NCBI RefSeq assembly: GCF_001540865.1
Contig: NC_033633.1
Coordinates: 2,402,514-2,466,513 of the forward strand
DNA from: Ananas comosus
Lineage: Eukaryota > Streptophyta > Magnoliopsida > Poales > Bromeliaceae
Reading direction: 5' to 3'
Length of the DNA stretch: 64,000 nucleotides
The position numbers and the translations under genes are program-made. Each line of letters begins with the position of its first letter. Position 1 is the first letter of the stretch. The notes below the pieces were generated by a model. That model was not told the origin of the DNA. It ran no database searches and saw nothing but the letters and a program-made list of their open reading frames with translations. Of this stretch, positions 1 to 13,152 are shown piece by piece.

Positions 1-180
1 AAGTATTTGAAAACCGTCTAAACAATTTGAAATGTTAGACAGATCTCAGTGAACGAAGTTCTATTCTTGAAATGCAATGAAAAAAGTTGCGATAGAATAT
101 TTTACTTTATGTACTTATAAATTTTTTTTTATTCTGCATTAATTGATTTTCAGCAAAAAAAGCCTCTCCATCTATTCAAC

Positions 181-302
181 TTTTTTTGTTTTAGAGATAG
201 GTAGCACGCTATCCGTTTCGTTTATTCATTTAGAAATAAACTTAACTAGAAATGTGAATCAATTAGAATTCAAATTTAGATCTCAGATACCAACCATCAA
301 AC
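181..302 (-). mobile_element. Diverged SINE copy with target-site duplication
   Basis: This is a degraded copy of the SINE family described at 49095-49255, minus orientation, lacking the outer part of the tRNA-like head. It keeps the tail motif GATAGGTAGCACGCTA and the following body. It is flanked by an 18-bp near-perfect direct repeat (163-180 and 303-320; two mismatches), as expected for a LINE-mobilised insertion. Confidence 0.65.
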
Positions 303-345
303 CCTCTCTATCGATTCAACTGTTTATTCGTGAGTTGTAATTTCT

Positions 346-873
346 CCCTGCAGAGATATTTCGGTACTGAAGCCAACTTTATCGTTAACGCGTGTATGTA
401 CTTACATCAATCAATTTCGTGTATTTGATCCGCAATCCAGTTGACGAGGTTCATTGGAATTTTTAAGGCTGTGGTATCTTACGCGAACTTCTCTACGAGG
501 ACGAGTCCACAGAAGGGAAAGGAGAATTTTGTAGCATGTAAAACAATTTAGATTCAAAAGAAAAATCAAAATTCGTTTCACTAACTAGCAAATGAAGATA
601 CACTCGCCACCCCTCCTCTCCAACTGCTATTGCATAAAGCATCATTAAATACAGATATATATATGTACACGAAAATTATATAACTTGGCGCAAGGTTTAT
701 GAGAGAGTTTTTTTTTTTTTTTTTGAAAAAAAAAAGGAAACGGAAAACGAAAACCCCGCACCAAAAAAAAGGGCCCCAAAATCAAACAAAGCTCTTAAAA
801 TTTGCCATTTCCGAAATTCCGAAGGGCGCAAAAGCGCTTTTGGGCCAAGCCGAAGACTAAAAAGGAAGCGCGT
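346..873. other. Intergenic, 3' flank of the LOR gene
   Basis: No gene is recognised. It contains a T16 run followed by an A-rich run (709-736) and must include the LOR 3'UTR. I could not place a poly(A) signal with confidence. Confidence 0.5.
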
Positions 874-1661
874 TTAGGAGGACCAGCTCCTGATGAGGGA
901 GGGGCGGGGGCCGAACATCTGGTCGAGGACGATGACGATCGCCATGGCGAGCGACGCGTCGAGCTCCGGCTGGACGACGAAGCGGAACACGTCGGCGCCG
1001 AACGCGGCGCCGCCGTTCGCCGCCGCCTCCTTCCGCCGCACCTCCGCCACCGCCGCCCTCCGCCGCGCGTCGTACACCACGCAGCTCCGCCGCGCGTACG
1101 ATCCCTCAATCTCGAACGCCGCGTCGCCGCCGCCGCCGCCGCCGAAGGGGGTGACGTGCGCTAGGGCTTTGGAGTGGCGGAGGTTCATGTGCCGCTTCAC
1201 GGAGTAGAGGGGGCGAATCGTCTCCTCCCCGTCGTAGATCACCCAGTGATCCCCCAAACTCAGCCTCTGCATCGCAAAATCCACAGGGATCGGGTTAGGT
1301 TCCGGCGATCGCCGAGAGCCGAATCCGCCGCGAAATGCGGCAGATCTAACGCTTTAAGCCGATCGAGAGATCGGGGGATCGGATCGCTTACCTTTCGCCG
1401 GATCGTGAGCAGGGCCTTCCCCGCGGCGTCCATGAGCACGACCTCCCCCTTGGCGCCCGATCCGTAGTTGTCGACTCGGTACACGAGGTTCCCCTTCGCG
1501 TCGAACACCGTGAACCCGCTGCAGTTGAAGAGGAGCGACTTCGTCCACACCGTGAGCGCCGCCGCCTCCTCCCGCCGCCCCTCCCCGCCGCCGCAGCACG
1601 CGGCGGAGCTCGTAGAGAGATCGAGCGCCGGGGACGCCGCGTTGGGGTACACCTTCGTCAT
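874..1661 (-). CDS. LOR8: LURP-one-related (LOR) protein, two exons
   Basis: Exons are 1661-1392 and 1266-874, joined across a 125-bp intron with GT (1391-1390) and AG (1268-1267) ends in phase 0, giving 220 aa. The start is the ATG at 1661-1659, opening MTKVYPN; upstream in-frame codons are not ATG. The product matches the plant LURP-one-related (Tubby C-terminal-like, DUF567) family: LTVWTKSLLFNCSGFTVFD (about residues 36-54), VYRVDNY, VVLMDAAGKALLTIRRK just before the splice, then LSLGDHWVIYDGE after it, EIEGSYARRSCVVYD, and a C-terminal AMAIVIVLDQMF helix. Length is normal for the family. From memory the nearest Arabidopsis relative is LOR8; the exact number is uncertain. LURP1 itself is needed for basal defence against an oomycete, but most LOR members have no known biochemical function. 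A poly-Gly run interrupts the middle of the domain. The coding region is strongly GC-rich against an AT-rich surround, as in many monocot genes. The gene stands alone. Confidence 0.9.
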
Positions 1662-2100
1662 CGACCTCAACAATGGTGCGAATCCGCAAACTCTACTACA
1701 GAGGAAGAGGAAGAGGAAGAAGAAGAGGAGGAGATCGAAGAAGCGCTTCTTCTCACCACACCGCCTTGTTCAACTGATTAAGAGTTCTACGCCACGGTGC
1801 TTCATATATACCCGTCGCATGGACGAAAATACCCCTGGAAAGTCCCACAATCCCCGCTGAGCCTCTCACGTGCGAGGCGTGGCGGTGGTGACGTGGCCAC
1901 TGGCCACGGGGTTAAGAATTCCCGGCTTCGGAAGGTAATTAATTAGTTCAGATTTAATTAACCGCTATAATAATTATTAATAATATCGTCGGATTATATT
2001 ATATTTAAGATTAAACACTTAATTTTTTATTTCCGGGGTGAGAATCGTGAGGGACACGTGGCGGCGGGAAAGTGACGCGAAGGGTTTAAAAAAATGGGAG
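1662..2100 (-). promoter_or_regulatory. Promoter and 5' leader of the LOR gene
   Basis: A TATA-like box (TATATA, 1804-1810) lies about 145 bp upstream of the start codon on the minus strand, so a leader of roughly 110 nt is expected. The presumed leader (about 1695-1745) is CTT/CCT-rich, a common plant 5'UTR feature. Two perfect G-boxes, CACGTG at 1867-1872 and 2055-2060, plus an ACGTGGC core near 1891, lie upstream. Such elements bind bZIP and bHLH factors and act as ABRE cores in abscisic-acid and stress promoters. The boxes are seen; their use is inferred. Confidence 0.55.
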
Positions 2101-3418
2101 CGAGATAAGCGTCGGGTCCCTTGGGCGGTTGGGTGGGGTTTTCGCATCATAATTGTGCTTCTCTTGGAGCCACTCGCGTAGAAGAATAATGGGATTAAAA
2201 TTAATAAATTAAGGTTGTGCGGAACATAGAAATTAATTATATAATAATATAACAGAGTGGACTATGTCCCCAATACCAAATGTTTATTTTACTTGCTCTT
2301 AAGTATTATTTTAAAGTAGATTTAAAGGCAAGTTTTATTTGCCACAAACAATAGGGATTAAAGTTCGGAGACGGGTAGTGTCAAAAACTTATTCGCATGG
2401 CATGACACAGTATGGTATATGCGTGTCTTATCGTGCTAATATACATCGATTATAATGATATTTTTGTACTGATATATTATGACATAAAACGTATAAATTT
2501 TATAATCTCAATATATTTTAATTATTTATTATATTATTTTTATTAAATTTTTTATATTTTATTACAATAAATATTTACTAATGAAAAAGAAAGTGAATGT
2601 TGAGGTGTCCCTCTGGCACGAGAGTTGTATAGTGCCAATATTCTATTGGCAAAATACGACACATCATACATGGACAAATCATAAGTTAATTGTATATAAA
2701 AGATAGATAAGATTGATTTGCAAATGAATTAGAAGTTTTATTCTATTTGTATGTAAAATTAAAATATGTGAAGTGTTACGCAATCAACTTTGATTGCTTT
2801 ATGATTTGACCCACATAGTGTGGCGGTTACATAGATTTAGTCAGTAATATATTAATATTCCAATTTGATTTGTATTGTGATTATAAAATTACTAATTTCG
2901 TAGAGTTATTATTCGAAGAAATCCCAAAAAAAAATTCATAGTAAAAACCCTTCTATATATATTTCTTTCACTTAAATGAGACTAAAATTTTTTAAATAAT
3001 CGATCGTAGTTTAATATTCAGAAGTTTATTTTAGTTTTTATGGCACGTCATTTTCTTCTTGCCTAAGAACCTATTTTAGAAGTCATGCCAAATAGGGTGT
3101 TAGGTTCTAATTGCTAAAAGAGGTAATCACTTGTTTAACTACTTAATGACTCGTCAAACATAGTTAATAAATTAATGTAACCGCAGATTTAACAGGTTAT
3201 TATATATTGTCAATCATGGTTTATTTTTAACACTAGGGTTGTAAAATTTTCTCCTTGACTATTCCTAACGTTTTATCTAATATCTTATTTTTAGAAATCT
3301 CTGCCATTTTTATATTGTTAACGCTAACAATATTTGTCACGTCATTATCAAATTTTGTCATATGATAAACTAGATAAAATTAGAACTCTATGGTACAATT
3401 AAACTTATAATATTTTAA
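2101..3418. other. AT-rich intergenic DNA
   Basis: No open reading frame of note and no recognisable repeat family. The sequence is mostly AT-rich with many stops in all frames. Confidence 0.5.
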
Positions 3419-3902
3419 GGGTTAATTGCATATTGTTCTCTGTAAATATATGCGAATAGCAGATATATCTCTAAAAAGGTTCAACTTTTTATATTTATTT
3501 CTATAAAAGTCTTAATATTTTCAAATATATTCCTCCTGATAGGATTTGTTAGAAAATATAAAAAATTAACTATAGGTAAAATACTTAACCCTGATTAATT
3601 AGTGAATGAGATTTAATTGATCTTTTTATCTCTCTTATATTATTTTGATGGTAGAAAAAAAGAAGATGGCCGTTGAAAATTTTTTGAAGAATATTTCTTC
3701 ATAATTTTAACAGTTGGGACTTTTAGAGAGACATATTTATGATGACGAAAATGTCATTTCACTTATCATCTGTAAAAAAATAAATCGTACTTTAATGATA
3801 TGATAATTATTGGACTTTTGTAGGGACAAATATGAAAAATTAAACTTTAAAGGAATATATTTGTTAATCAATATGCTTACAGCGAGTTGTATGAAATTAA
3901 TC
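3419..3902. mobile_element. MITE with GGTTAATTGCAT-type inverted ends
   Basis: The left end GGGTTAATTGCATATTG is matched in inverted, imperfect form by the right end near 3870-3902. A second, better preserved member is at 56685-57021. No coding capacity. The superfamily cannot be assigned because no clean target-site duplication is visible. Confidence 0.5.
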
Positions 3903-4636
3903 TTATACTATTTTAATATAGTTTAGTGAAAAAGTGCATCAATAGTCGTGCATGCACGCACCCCACATATATTACTGTGGTCAAATTATGACACATGGAA
4001 TAGTTTCACTAGATTAGCAACTTTTGAGTTAATCTTTTGCTGTGGTACTTTTATAGGGATTAATTTTAATTTCTAATTTTTAATAATACAAGTGATCCGA
4101 GTTCAACAAAAGTGTAACGTTGAGGCCCTTTGTGTTGGTCGGCTTGCCATGATCAAAAGGAATCATAATGTCCACATCTTCATCATTTTATCATCCACTC
4201 ACAATCTCTCTTTTTAAATGAAACTTAACCAGTTGATTATTAATACTTCATCATGTTAAACATGAATTAAGCTCAATGCAACAACAATAAAAGGTTGAAA
4301 TTAAGTAAAGATTAACCTTGTATCCCCTTAATTTGTTAGGTATTTTGGATCGGTTGCACATTGCGGGTCAACCCAAATCTGAACTCGGACCAATAGTGGA
4401 TCTGATTTGTTCAAATCCGGTAAAAATCCAATATGAAAAAGAAGTGGCAAAGGCATGATTCTAAGGAATAGGAATGGTTGTGCTATGATAGTACTACGAT
4501 TTTATGTACCGTCGGCTGTTAAAAGATGATGACCGTATTTGATTTAGTCAGAGCTTTCGTTCTCAGAAATAGCTTTTTGCGCAGTTGTGCGTCTAAAGCA
4601 CAAACACAACTATAAGGCTGGATTGGCGCGATATAT

Positions 4637-4674
<38 letters not shown>

Positions 4675-6276
4675 CTTTCTGCAATACATCAATTTCACGT
4701 TGTCCATTCTCTATGAACTCTTTTCGATGACTCGGCACGAATGAGAGGCTCTTTAGCGGCGGATCCAAGACAGTCCCTCTAGTGTGATCTCCTTTTCAAA
4801 ATTTTCTTTTTGATTAGATGGATTTTATCTTCTTCTGAGATTTGAGGAATAGGGTAAGAGGTTTGGTCCAATTCCCATACATTGGGCATGTATTTAACAC
4901 CCTTGGATAATGATTCGCTTTATTTGTTAAATATAATGAACTTACATGTTATTTTTTTGGCATCTTAAATTTTTTGGAGAAATTGGTAGTTTCGTGATAA
5001 AAAAAAAAAAAACCATAGATTTTTAATTGGCACTTAAATAGTTATATCACATATATAACTATTCAATCGAGGTAACGATTTTTTTTTTTGGGGGGAAAGA
5101 AAAACTCTGTGAAAAGATATTGCTACATCTAAATTATAATTATTTTTTCGACATTTCATTGGAGCAAAAAGCTCCTGATAAGATTAGGCAACTGCATTTT
5201 TTTTTGTGCCCATCATTTTCATGAGTAGGGGTTCAAAAAGAGGCACGTTGACTGTGGGGGCTCACTACTCATATATGCTAATAATAAAGGTGTACATAGC
5301 ATGTTAACATGATCTTATCACAAAGTAATCTTCAATTTGGCCAAGCAACCCACGCTGTGCCGTTCCTGCCCTTTTCCACACACAAACACACAAAAAAAAA
5401 AAAGAAAAAAAAAAGAAAGCTATTCTTATCTGCACGCATCCCATGCAAAAAATGGGACGAAACTTAAATTGTGAGCTTTTCCAGCAATTTCGTATTAAAT
5501 TATATGAAACAATCGTTGTGAAATATGTTCAACATTCATGCCTAAGGTAGAAACACTTTAGTAGGTCCAAGACGTGGACTTAAATTGAGTGAAAGAAAAT
5601 CAATACTGTTATGACCCAGCATATACCTTCTACTCTGATATTATGTTTAATTATATAAAATAACCGTTAGTTTCTAAATACTTATGCCGTTAAAGAACGG
5701 TATTTTAATATTTTTATATTCAACACTCTATTGTTGTCATCTATCTAATCAGCATGTATCTCAAATAAACAACTAACAGGATTCGGTAAGAAAACTCAAT
5801 TCGCTTTATTAATTGTGAATTCATTATTTAAAGAGAAATGCTAAGTCTACAATCTGTATCTTTGTTTTCGGTCTAGTTTTTTCGGCTTTGCCTTAGAGCC
5901 TGATGCTTGTCGATAGGACATGTTAAAAATATAGTTCAATATTGATAGCTAGAAATAAGAATGTTGTTTACATATACTGTTGAAATTTTTTTCACCTCTA
6001 TATATATATTAGAGGAAGTTTTTGAGTTAGTAAGGACCTTGAAGCAACATTACAAGACTATTTAGATGCATATTAGCTGAAATTGTGCTGCAGTTTTAAC
6101 TGCATGTAGGACCGATAAGGTACGTGATTTGTTTCCTTTGGATCTTACTGTTGTCGTTGAAACTACACTAAAAGACTCATATGCAGTAATTGAAATAATG
6201 CCTAAATTGGCCAGAATTCAAACTACAGCAATTAGAGATAAACTTATCTACCTATTCACTTTTAATATATATATAT
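3903..6276. other. AT-rich intergenic DNA with a (CT)n tract
   Basis: No gene is supported. A CT microsatellite of about 30 bp lies at 4640-4669; the short minus-strand frame across it (4519-4707) is just the repeat translated. Poly-A runs occur near 5000 and 5390-5420. Confidence 0.5.
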
Positions 6277-6333
6277 AGAGAGAGAGAGAGAGAGTGAGAG
6301 AGAGAGGGGGGAGAGAGAGAGATAGAGAGAGAG
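6277..6333. repeat. (GA)n microsatellite
   Basis: An impure GA tract follows a short TA tract and directly abuts the left end of the fold-back element at 6334. Confidence 0.85.
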
Positions 6334-6869
6334 TAGGGCTACTATACTCTAATGAGTATAAAGCCTTTTATACTCATGAGTTGTTTTCGATAATGGAGCT
6401 TCCGAATCGACAATCCACTCCGTTAAATATAATTTAGAGTATTTGAAACTTCTAAAAAATAAATTTTATAATTTTTCAAAATCATAATAAAATCTATCAA
6501 GCAGGCCTAAAATGAACGGTCAAAATTGAACTACGTCCTAAAAATAGATGATCGGATCCTTCAATTTTGAGATCGGAGTTATTAATCATTATCTAGGTAG
6601 TGAATATAATTTTCGATAAAAAATTCAACATATTTCAATTCTTTTACACCGTTAAACTAGTAAGTATTCTATATCGGCTATTAAAAATTATCAATTTTGT
6701 GACTTTTTTATCGTAAGATAAATAATGTCGAAAAATTATAAAATTTGATTTCTAGATATTTTAAATATTTTAGATAATGTTTAACGGTATAGATCATCGA
6801 TTTGGAAGCTCTATCATCGAAAACGACTTATGAGTACGAGGGCTATCGTATTCATAAGAATATAATAGC

Positions 6870-6872
<3 letters not shown>
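6334..6872. mobile_element. Fold-back MITE, family E, copy 1
   Basis: About 540 bp. The two halves are inverted copies of each other over most of their length. Left half: GGCTACTATACTCTAATGAG, then GTTTTCGATAATGGAGCTTC. The right half carries the complementary series ending about 6870. A GA tract bounds it on the left and a (TC)n-(TA)n tract on the right. It is the same family as 62965-63492 and related to 18161-18694, 20831-21375 and 21403-21940. No coding capacity. The (TA)n/(GA)n borders recall rice Micron elements, which target TA microsatellites. Confidence 0.75.

Positions 6873-6961
<89 letters not shown>
6873..6961. repeat. (TC)n-(TA)n compound microsatellite
   Basis: About 50 bp of TC followed by about 37 bp of TA, directly flanking the right end of the fold-back element. 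Confidence 0.9.
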
Positions 6962-6963
<2 letters not shown>

Positions 6964-7434
6964 CAATATTACGGGTAATCTCATCATACCATATATAGAG
7001 TGATTAAATTTATAGATATTATTGTCAATTGCATGTATCTCGAACTAAAATTTCTTTAGTTGTACTGTATTTATAAATACATCGAACGAACCAGCTGCCG
7101 CGGAGAGGCACTTTTCACCCTTTATTCTTTGTGCTTTTTCTTCAGTTGAGAACTACATATATAAAACTAAGACAGTGAATGATTGGGACATAAAGCATAT
7201 CTGAGACGGCACCCAAGAATCAAATTCAGGTAAACATGCCCCTCAATATTGTGCGCGGCCAAAGCTGCAGCAATCTTCTACAGTTGTTTCAATTATACAC
7301 CCTCAATGTTTCCTCAATTTAGTTTTCTATGCATTGATTTTTTTTTTTGGGGAAATTTTATTAATGCATTAATTTACAATGTAATTAGATCTTTTGAGTC
7401 TCAATCACTGCCACAATGTTTGGTCAAAAAGTAA

Positions 7435-7734
7435 CACTACAACAAATCTTATACTTAATGATATTTTAAGCAATAATTAGCGACGTTTAAAGTGTCGGCA
7501 AAAATAATTCCGACGCTTGTAAAAACATCGAGTAAAGAATCGTTAAATAAACATATCGGGATAAATATACTGACACTTTAATTAATATAGCGTCAAAAAA
7601 TTTTAATCAAATATTTAATAAAAATATATTTATTAGCGACACTTAATTATAGTGTCGACACATGCCAAATATTGAAGACACTAGAATAAAGCATTGCATA
7701 AAAAGCGTCGTCTAAAGCATATTTTATTATAGTG
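7435..7734. mobile_element. CACTA-type MITE, TSD TAA
   Basis: A 300-bp element beginning CACTACAACAAAT and ending TTTTATTATAGTG, i.e. imperfect inverted ends with the CACTA signature of the En/Spm superfamily. It is flanked by the 3-bp direct repeat TAA (7432-7434 and 7735-7737), the correct length for CACTA insertion. Subterminal copies of GCGACG/AGTGTCG-like motifs resemble transposase-binding repeats. Non-coding, so it depends on an outside transposase. Confidence 0.85.
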
Positions 7735-8065
7735 TAAGTTTCCTAAAAAGCGTTAAGTTTATGTATTATTCCTGTTTATTTTTATTTACATACATATTTA
7801 TTCTTCTAGTAAAGTTAAGAGCTTATATGTTTATCCATTAGTGTTATTTATTATTATGAAAATGATTGATTTGAAGAATAATTTGATACAAGATGGTGTA
7901 AATATTCATGTTAAGATCAGGCGAATCACAACACAACATGTACACCAATAGAAAAACTAACGAAAAAGACAATAAAAAGGCTCCTCGCCTTCCAATAATT
8001 GACTTTGATATCATATATAACTAAGAATTGATCTTATGAAAAAATAATTTAGAAATATTCTTCTT
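7735..8065. other. AT-rich intergenic DNA
   Basis: Nothing recognised between the CACTA MITE and the SINE. Confidence 0.5.
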
Positions 8066-8226
8066 CTTTTTCTTTTTTTTTTTTGTGAGAGATAGGTAGC
8101 ACGTTACCCGTTTCGTTTATTTCATTTAAAAATAAACTTAGCTGGAAATGTGAATCAACTAGGATTCGAACTTGAGACCTCAGTTACCAACCATTAAGCC
8201 CTTTGCCACTCATGAAGTGACTAGTT
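8066..8226 (-). mobile_element. tRNA-derived SINE copy
   Basis: The minus-strand reading gives a tRNA-like head with A-box-like and B-box-like (GTTCGAATCC) segments, then the family body, the GGTAACGTGCTACC tail motif and a poly(A) seen as a T tract at the left. It belongs to the family described at 49095. Target-site duplication is not clear for this copy. Confidence 0.7.
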
Positions 8227-10956
8227 CCTAATTTCTTTTTTTTTTCCCTTTTCTTTTTGTTTCCTTTTTCGACAGTAAGGAGACTAATTCAAATTATTTA
8301 AAAAACAGGTGACTTGCCCAACCCACTAAATTCTTTTCAATTTCTTAATTATTTTCTGGGTATCATGCCATTATTAAATGGTGACTTATTAAATATAAAA
8401 ATATGAAATCATCGTTCTCTAGCTATTATTTTAAGCTTTTGGAGAATTACAATTGTTTCATTTTCTTTAACATGGCTAACTAACCGGTTCATATATAAAA
8501 CCTTTAAATTTTTTTAAGTTAAAATATTTGCAGGCCCCCTCATCTAGGTAAATGCGAAATTAATTGTTTTGAGATTTTATGCTTAGTTATGTTAAAGTTT
8601 TATTAAATTTAGTTACTCTATTGATTGTTAACCATCACTTAGTCTAACTCTGTTTACTAAAAAATGATTAAAGCTATCAAATTTGGTAAATTAACTAATA
8701 GATAAAATTTCAAATTTTACGAGTAAATACTTAATTCTACAAAAATCAAAAGTTAAGAAAGACTTAGTTTCAAAAAAAAAAAAAAAAAAAGTTGCAGCGG
8801 CTATTTCAAAATGCTATAGTATTTTCGAAAAATTTTCTTTATACATCCCAAAAGTGGGTGAGATCTTATACCCTCAAATCCTAAAGTTCTTAATAATTTA
8901 AATAACTTTTAGTAAAAATAAAAAAAAATGATGTGATAAGTAGTGAATGATAGCTTTTGAATGAAGATGATATTGTAACACATGCACTCCCACTTTCAAA
9001 TGTACCAATTACATTGGTTAATTTTTTTCAGATTAAATAAACATTGATATATAGGACATTAGCTAGTGTACCTCTGAGTTGGTTTCTGTAAAAAATGAAT
9101 AAAATTATTATTTTAGAGAAAATAAAAAGAAAATAAAAAATTCAATATGCTTAGCAATCAAAAGACAAAGAAGACTCAGCAGTTGCATCAACTTGTACTA
9201 TCTGAATATATTCATATACATCCCATCATGCTTTCCTACTATACTAAGATACTATTTTTGTACTTGGATTAGATAGAAGTAAGCATATATAATATGTAGT
9301 TTTTTTTTTTAAAAAAAAAATACCAATCACAATATATTGTTAAATTAGGAGATCCCCTCAACTATAGTCCATCTTGAACAAGCCATTAAACCTTATTTTT
9401 TTAATTGATGTTAAAAATAACACTCTCACATTAGATTGATACTGAATCTTAGTACTTATATAATATTTTGATTTATCTGTTTATACTTTTGAATTGTCTC
9501 GTATCTTTTAATACGGTACTAGAGTTTGATTCACGCTTCCTTAATTTATTTCTGATTGACTCAGTGATTGTAGTGTGTTAGAGTATTTGTACTCTCCAAT
9601 TGATTTATAATAACTCAAATCAAAATAAATAAAATTTGAGAATGTGTCAATTGAAACAAAAAAGAAAAATTAAGTTTATGGAATTATTAAAGTTGACAAC
9701 GAATGAAATGAATTATTGGAATAAAGTTATATATTCTCAATTATTTTTTTTAGATTGGATAATTGTAAAAAAAAAATTAATTTTTGAGTGCTCAATGACA
9801 TTGAAACGTTGACTCTTTTATGTAAAAAAATAATAGAAGATAATGTTGCTAGAGATGTTTCAACTGTATTGGGAAGCTCCACCAACTGTTGCGTGGGGAA
9901 GCTTTTTCAAAAAGCACTTATTAATTGATATATTGAGAATATATATATTAGATTCCCCAATCACTTTGGTTATTCCTAGACACTTGGAATCCATAGATTA
10001 AAAAAGGATAATAGCAAGAATATTTTTCTTTTTTATATAAATGGTCGCATTATTTTGTTAGTGAATAAACGTATAAAAAGATAAAGTAGATGAGCCGAAT
10101 CACCGAGGACCTTTGATGAAGGCGTGGATCGACATCTGATTCGCCAAGCCAATTCAGCTTGTCAAATCAGTAAATTTAGATTTTTCCGAAATAGATTCTA
10201 TCTGCAGAAATTGTGGTGAGAGAACTTCATTTTCATTATAGAGTTTTTCTTTTCTTTTGTTCTTTTTTTCACTTTTTTTTTTCCCTTTTCATTATAGAGT
10301 TTGTTTATTGATTAGTAGTTTTAATATTGGCGAGACTCAAAAATCAAAAAATTTAATAAAGGGTTCACGATCCAAATAGCAATATATGGAGTAATAACAC
10401 ATGAATTTCTCATTTTACCTATCTAAGCATACCGAAACCAATCTGGCATCTCTTTGTGAAACTTATGATTCATGAAAATTTTCTGAAAATAACTAGTTAC
10501 TGTAACAATGATATAATTATTGAGAATATTAGTCGTATACACGGCATGAATTAGAATTTTGATTGCATATAATGTTCAGGAATGTTTTCGTCAGTTATCT
10601 AAGATTTTGGTTTGCAATCGAAACATTTTAAACTGTATTAGAATTTGGTTCATATGTCAACCTCCTTACAGCCATTTCTATTCATCCTCATTTTAATTTG
10701 GTTTCCTTCAATTTTGCTTCAATTATTTTAATCCCATTTTACCTAATTATTAGATGATTGTACTAGACATTAAATTGCTTTTATATCTATCAGCTTAAGT
10801 TTCTAGATTAGATTCGAAGAATCTTTAGCAATAATGAGTTTAAGCAACCAAACAAATAAAAACTTAACTAATGACATAGATAATAAAAACCAAAATTTGA
10901 AAACTAGCAATTATAATAATTAATTAAAAATCTTGATTCAATTCAACCCAAAGAAA
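8227..10956. other. AT-rich intergenic DNA
   Basis: 2.7 kb with no supported gene. It contains homopolymer A/T runs (8769-8791, 9300-9320) and no repeat family that I could pair with another copy in the window. Confidence 0.5.
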
Positions 10957-11292
10957 AGGGTATTGGTTTCACACTTTCTCACTTCAGTACCCTGTAGTTT
11001 AAAATGTATCAAGTTAATGTCACGTGGCTTCATTTTTATCTTTTTGTTGGTTTTTTTGTTAATATTTCGTTAAAATTATATACAAAAAATTTCAGATACC
11101 CACATAAGTTTATCGAATATTTACTTTAGTACCTTTTAGTTTTAACTTTGTTACTAATTTAACGAAGAAAAATTAGTAGAATCGATAATAAAAAAATAAA
11201 AATAAAACCACGGAGCACTAATTGATACATTTTAAGTCACAGAGTATTAAAATAAAAAAATGTAAAACTGTAGTGATGGTATTTGAAGTTTT
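10957..11292. mobile_element. Mutator-like MITE, family M, diverged copy
   Basis: Homologous to the elements at 39770-40623 and 58528-59043, sharing ACTTTCTCACTT, TACCCTGTAGTTTAAAATGT and the inverted partners of these motifs. The ends are degraded, so no target-site duplication is readable. Confidence 0.6.
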
Positions 11293-11339
11293 TTTTTTTA
11301 AAAAAAAGAACTCCAAAGGTGATAAAATCAAACAAAATT

Positions 11340-11931
11340 TATGTACTGTTTGGTTCGAGTATAAGTAAGAACTAGCTATTACAGGGATAGGTATAAGTAT
11401 GGGGATAAGAAAAATAATGTTTGGATGAAAATTGGGTTATTTCCGGAGATAAGAAAAATTTTAGGTAGTTTTATATAGAAAATGAAAGTGTTAGTAGGGA
11501 TAACCGAGAATTATTATTCTCGGATAAAAAATTAGCGTTTGGATATAAAAGGGAAGATAAAAGCCTATTTCTATTCCTTTCCCCTAAATTTGTACGTCAT
11601 CGCTGTAACTGGCAGGTCCGGTACAAAAACTGTTCCAACGGTCGCGAGGAAAGGACGCGCGAGAACAAGACAAAAGTATATATATATATATAATTTTTTT
11701 TTTTTTTGCGCGTGGATCAACCTCAGCCACAGTGCCCCGCTTACCCACCAAGTCAAGAGTAGAACCGTTGAAACGCGCGGTCGGGGCGTCGAAAGGATGA
11801 TAAGGAGTAGTCCACAAGAGGTGGTGTTGCAGGGTGGGGGGAAAGGGCGCACACCCCGGGTTTAAGCTGCCGCTAAACACCCGGACTGCTTCTTAAGAGT
11901 GGGTGAACTTGCCGCTGTGCACCGTATCCAG
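11340..11931. other. Probable MITE fragment and GC-richer stretch ending at an N
   Basis: It opens with TGTTTGGTTCGAGTATAAG, typical of plant MITE termini, and later contains a GC-richer stretch (11600-11930) with open frames on both strands that match nothing recognised. It ends at the N at 11932, where the partner terminus may be lost. Confidence 0.35.
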
Positions 11932-11953
11932 NATAATAATTGTTTATGTTGGC

Positions 11954-12425
11954 ACACATTGTCAACGATATCTGAAATTTTATTCGAATCTAAATTCGAA
12001 CGGAATGAATTTATTCGATACTAAATAAATATAATTTTGAATATGAATATTAAAATTAAAAATATGACGAATTTGAATTCATGTATGAATTTTAATTGTA
12101 TCCGATTCAAATCCGAACCAGACCCAAATCCGAGATTATTTGACATTTTATATATATGTTTGATGTTGTATTAGAATTTGTAGTTTAAATATTTAGACTT
12201 AATGTGATATATTTTGAAATATTATAAAGAGAAATAATTATTTCAGGCCTAGATTTTCGGGTTCGGACTCGAGTTGAGATTCGGATTTTTGATCAAATTC
12301 GGATTTGGATATTGATTTTTAAAATTTGTCAGATTCGAGTTCGGATTCGCCTTTTGGGTTTGGTAGTTAGGTTCGGGCTCAAATATTTTAAAATTCGCTC
12401 CGAATCCAACCTGTTGACATTCCTA
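11954..12425. mobile_element. hAT-type MITE, TSD ATGTTGGC
   Basis: A 472-bp non-coding element flanked by a perfect 8-bp direct repeat ATGTTGGC (11946-11953, 12426-12433), the hAT length. The ends are imperfect inverted repeats around CATTGTCAAC / GTTGACATTCCTA. The interior is a run of variants of GATTCGGATTTG-like units on both strands. Confidence 0.75.
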
Positions 12426-12433
12426 ATGTTGGC

Positions 12434-13152
12434 TATGTTATCTTAGACTTCTTCTTATCCAAGTCTATCTATAGTGTATAAGAGTGCTGCTACATGTATC
12501 CCAAAATACATATATTCTATAATATTATTATTGATGACATAATAATATCATTATTACACTCTAAATATTAATTATTAAATCGTAACGTATTATCATTATA
12601 TTCTAAAAATGCTAAGATATCAACAATCAACAATATAATAGGATATCCAAAAGTGTGGTATCCGGCCAAAATATTTTTTGATATCCGATATTCACAATTT
12701 GAAACTTAGTCGTTTTACATTTTAGTTGAGTTTACAATTTCAAAAAATGAACAAAGCTGGTAGCTTACTATTTTTTTTTCACTCATACGAGAACACAAAT
12801 TTCCAACCTTGCGATAGAACCCGCTAACCTAACTACTAAGCTAAGGAGAGGGAACGTCATAACTTTTGCTATGAACCCTTGCTAGACAATTTAGGGTTTT
12901 TTTTTGGATTTCCACATAAATATAGGAGAAATTTATGTGAAACGAAGCTTAAAATTATTTAAAGTTATCATTTTTTCCTCCAAATGTTGCAATGAAAGTT
13001 ACTATTTTTCTTTCTTCTTTTTTTATTTTTTTTTTATTTTTTATGTTTATAGGTTGTAACCCACACAACTTTCGGCATGAAGCAAAATTCGAATGGAAGC
13101 CTCCTAACTAAACAATTTAAGTATCAACCAATTGCTCTGTGAGCGTTGGCAT
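12434..13152. other. AT-rich intergenic DNA, possible SINE relics
   Basis: No gene. Two stretches (about 12770-12850 and 13050-13150) contain T runs followed by sequence that vaguely resembles a tRNA-derived head, too decayed to assign. Confidence 0.35.

Noticed and set aside
795..1207. Open frames on the plus strand and in other minus phases over the LOR exons
   Set aside because: Shadows of the GC-rich LOR coding sequence; only the minus frame with LOR motifs and matching splice sites is real.
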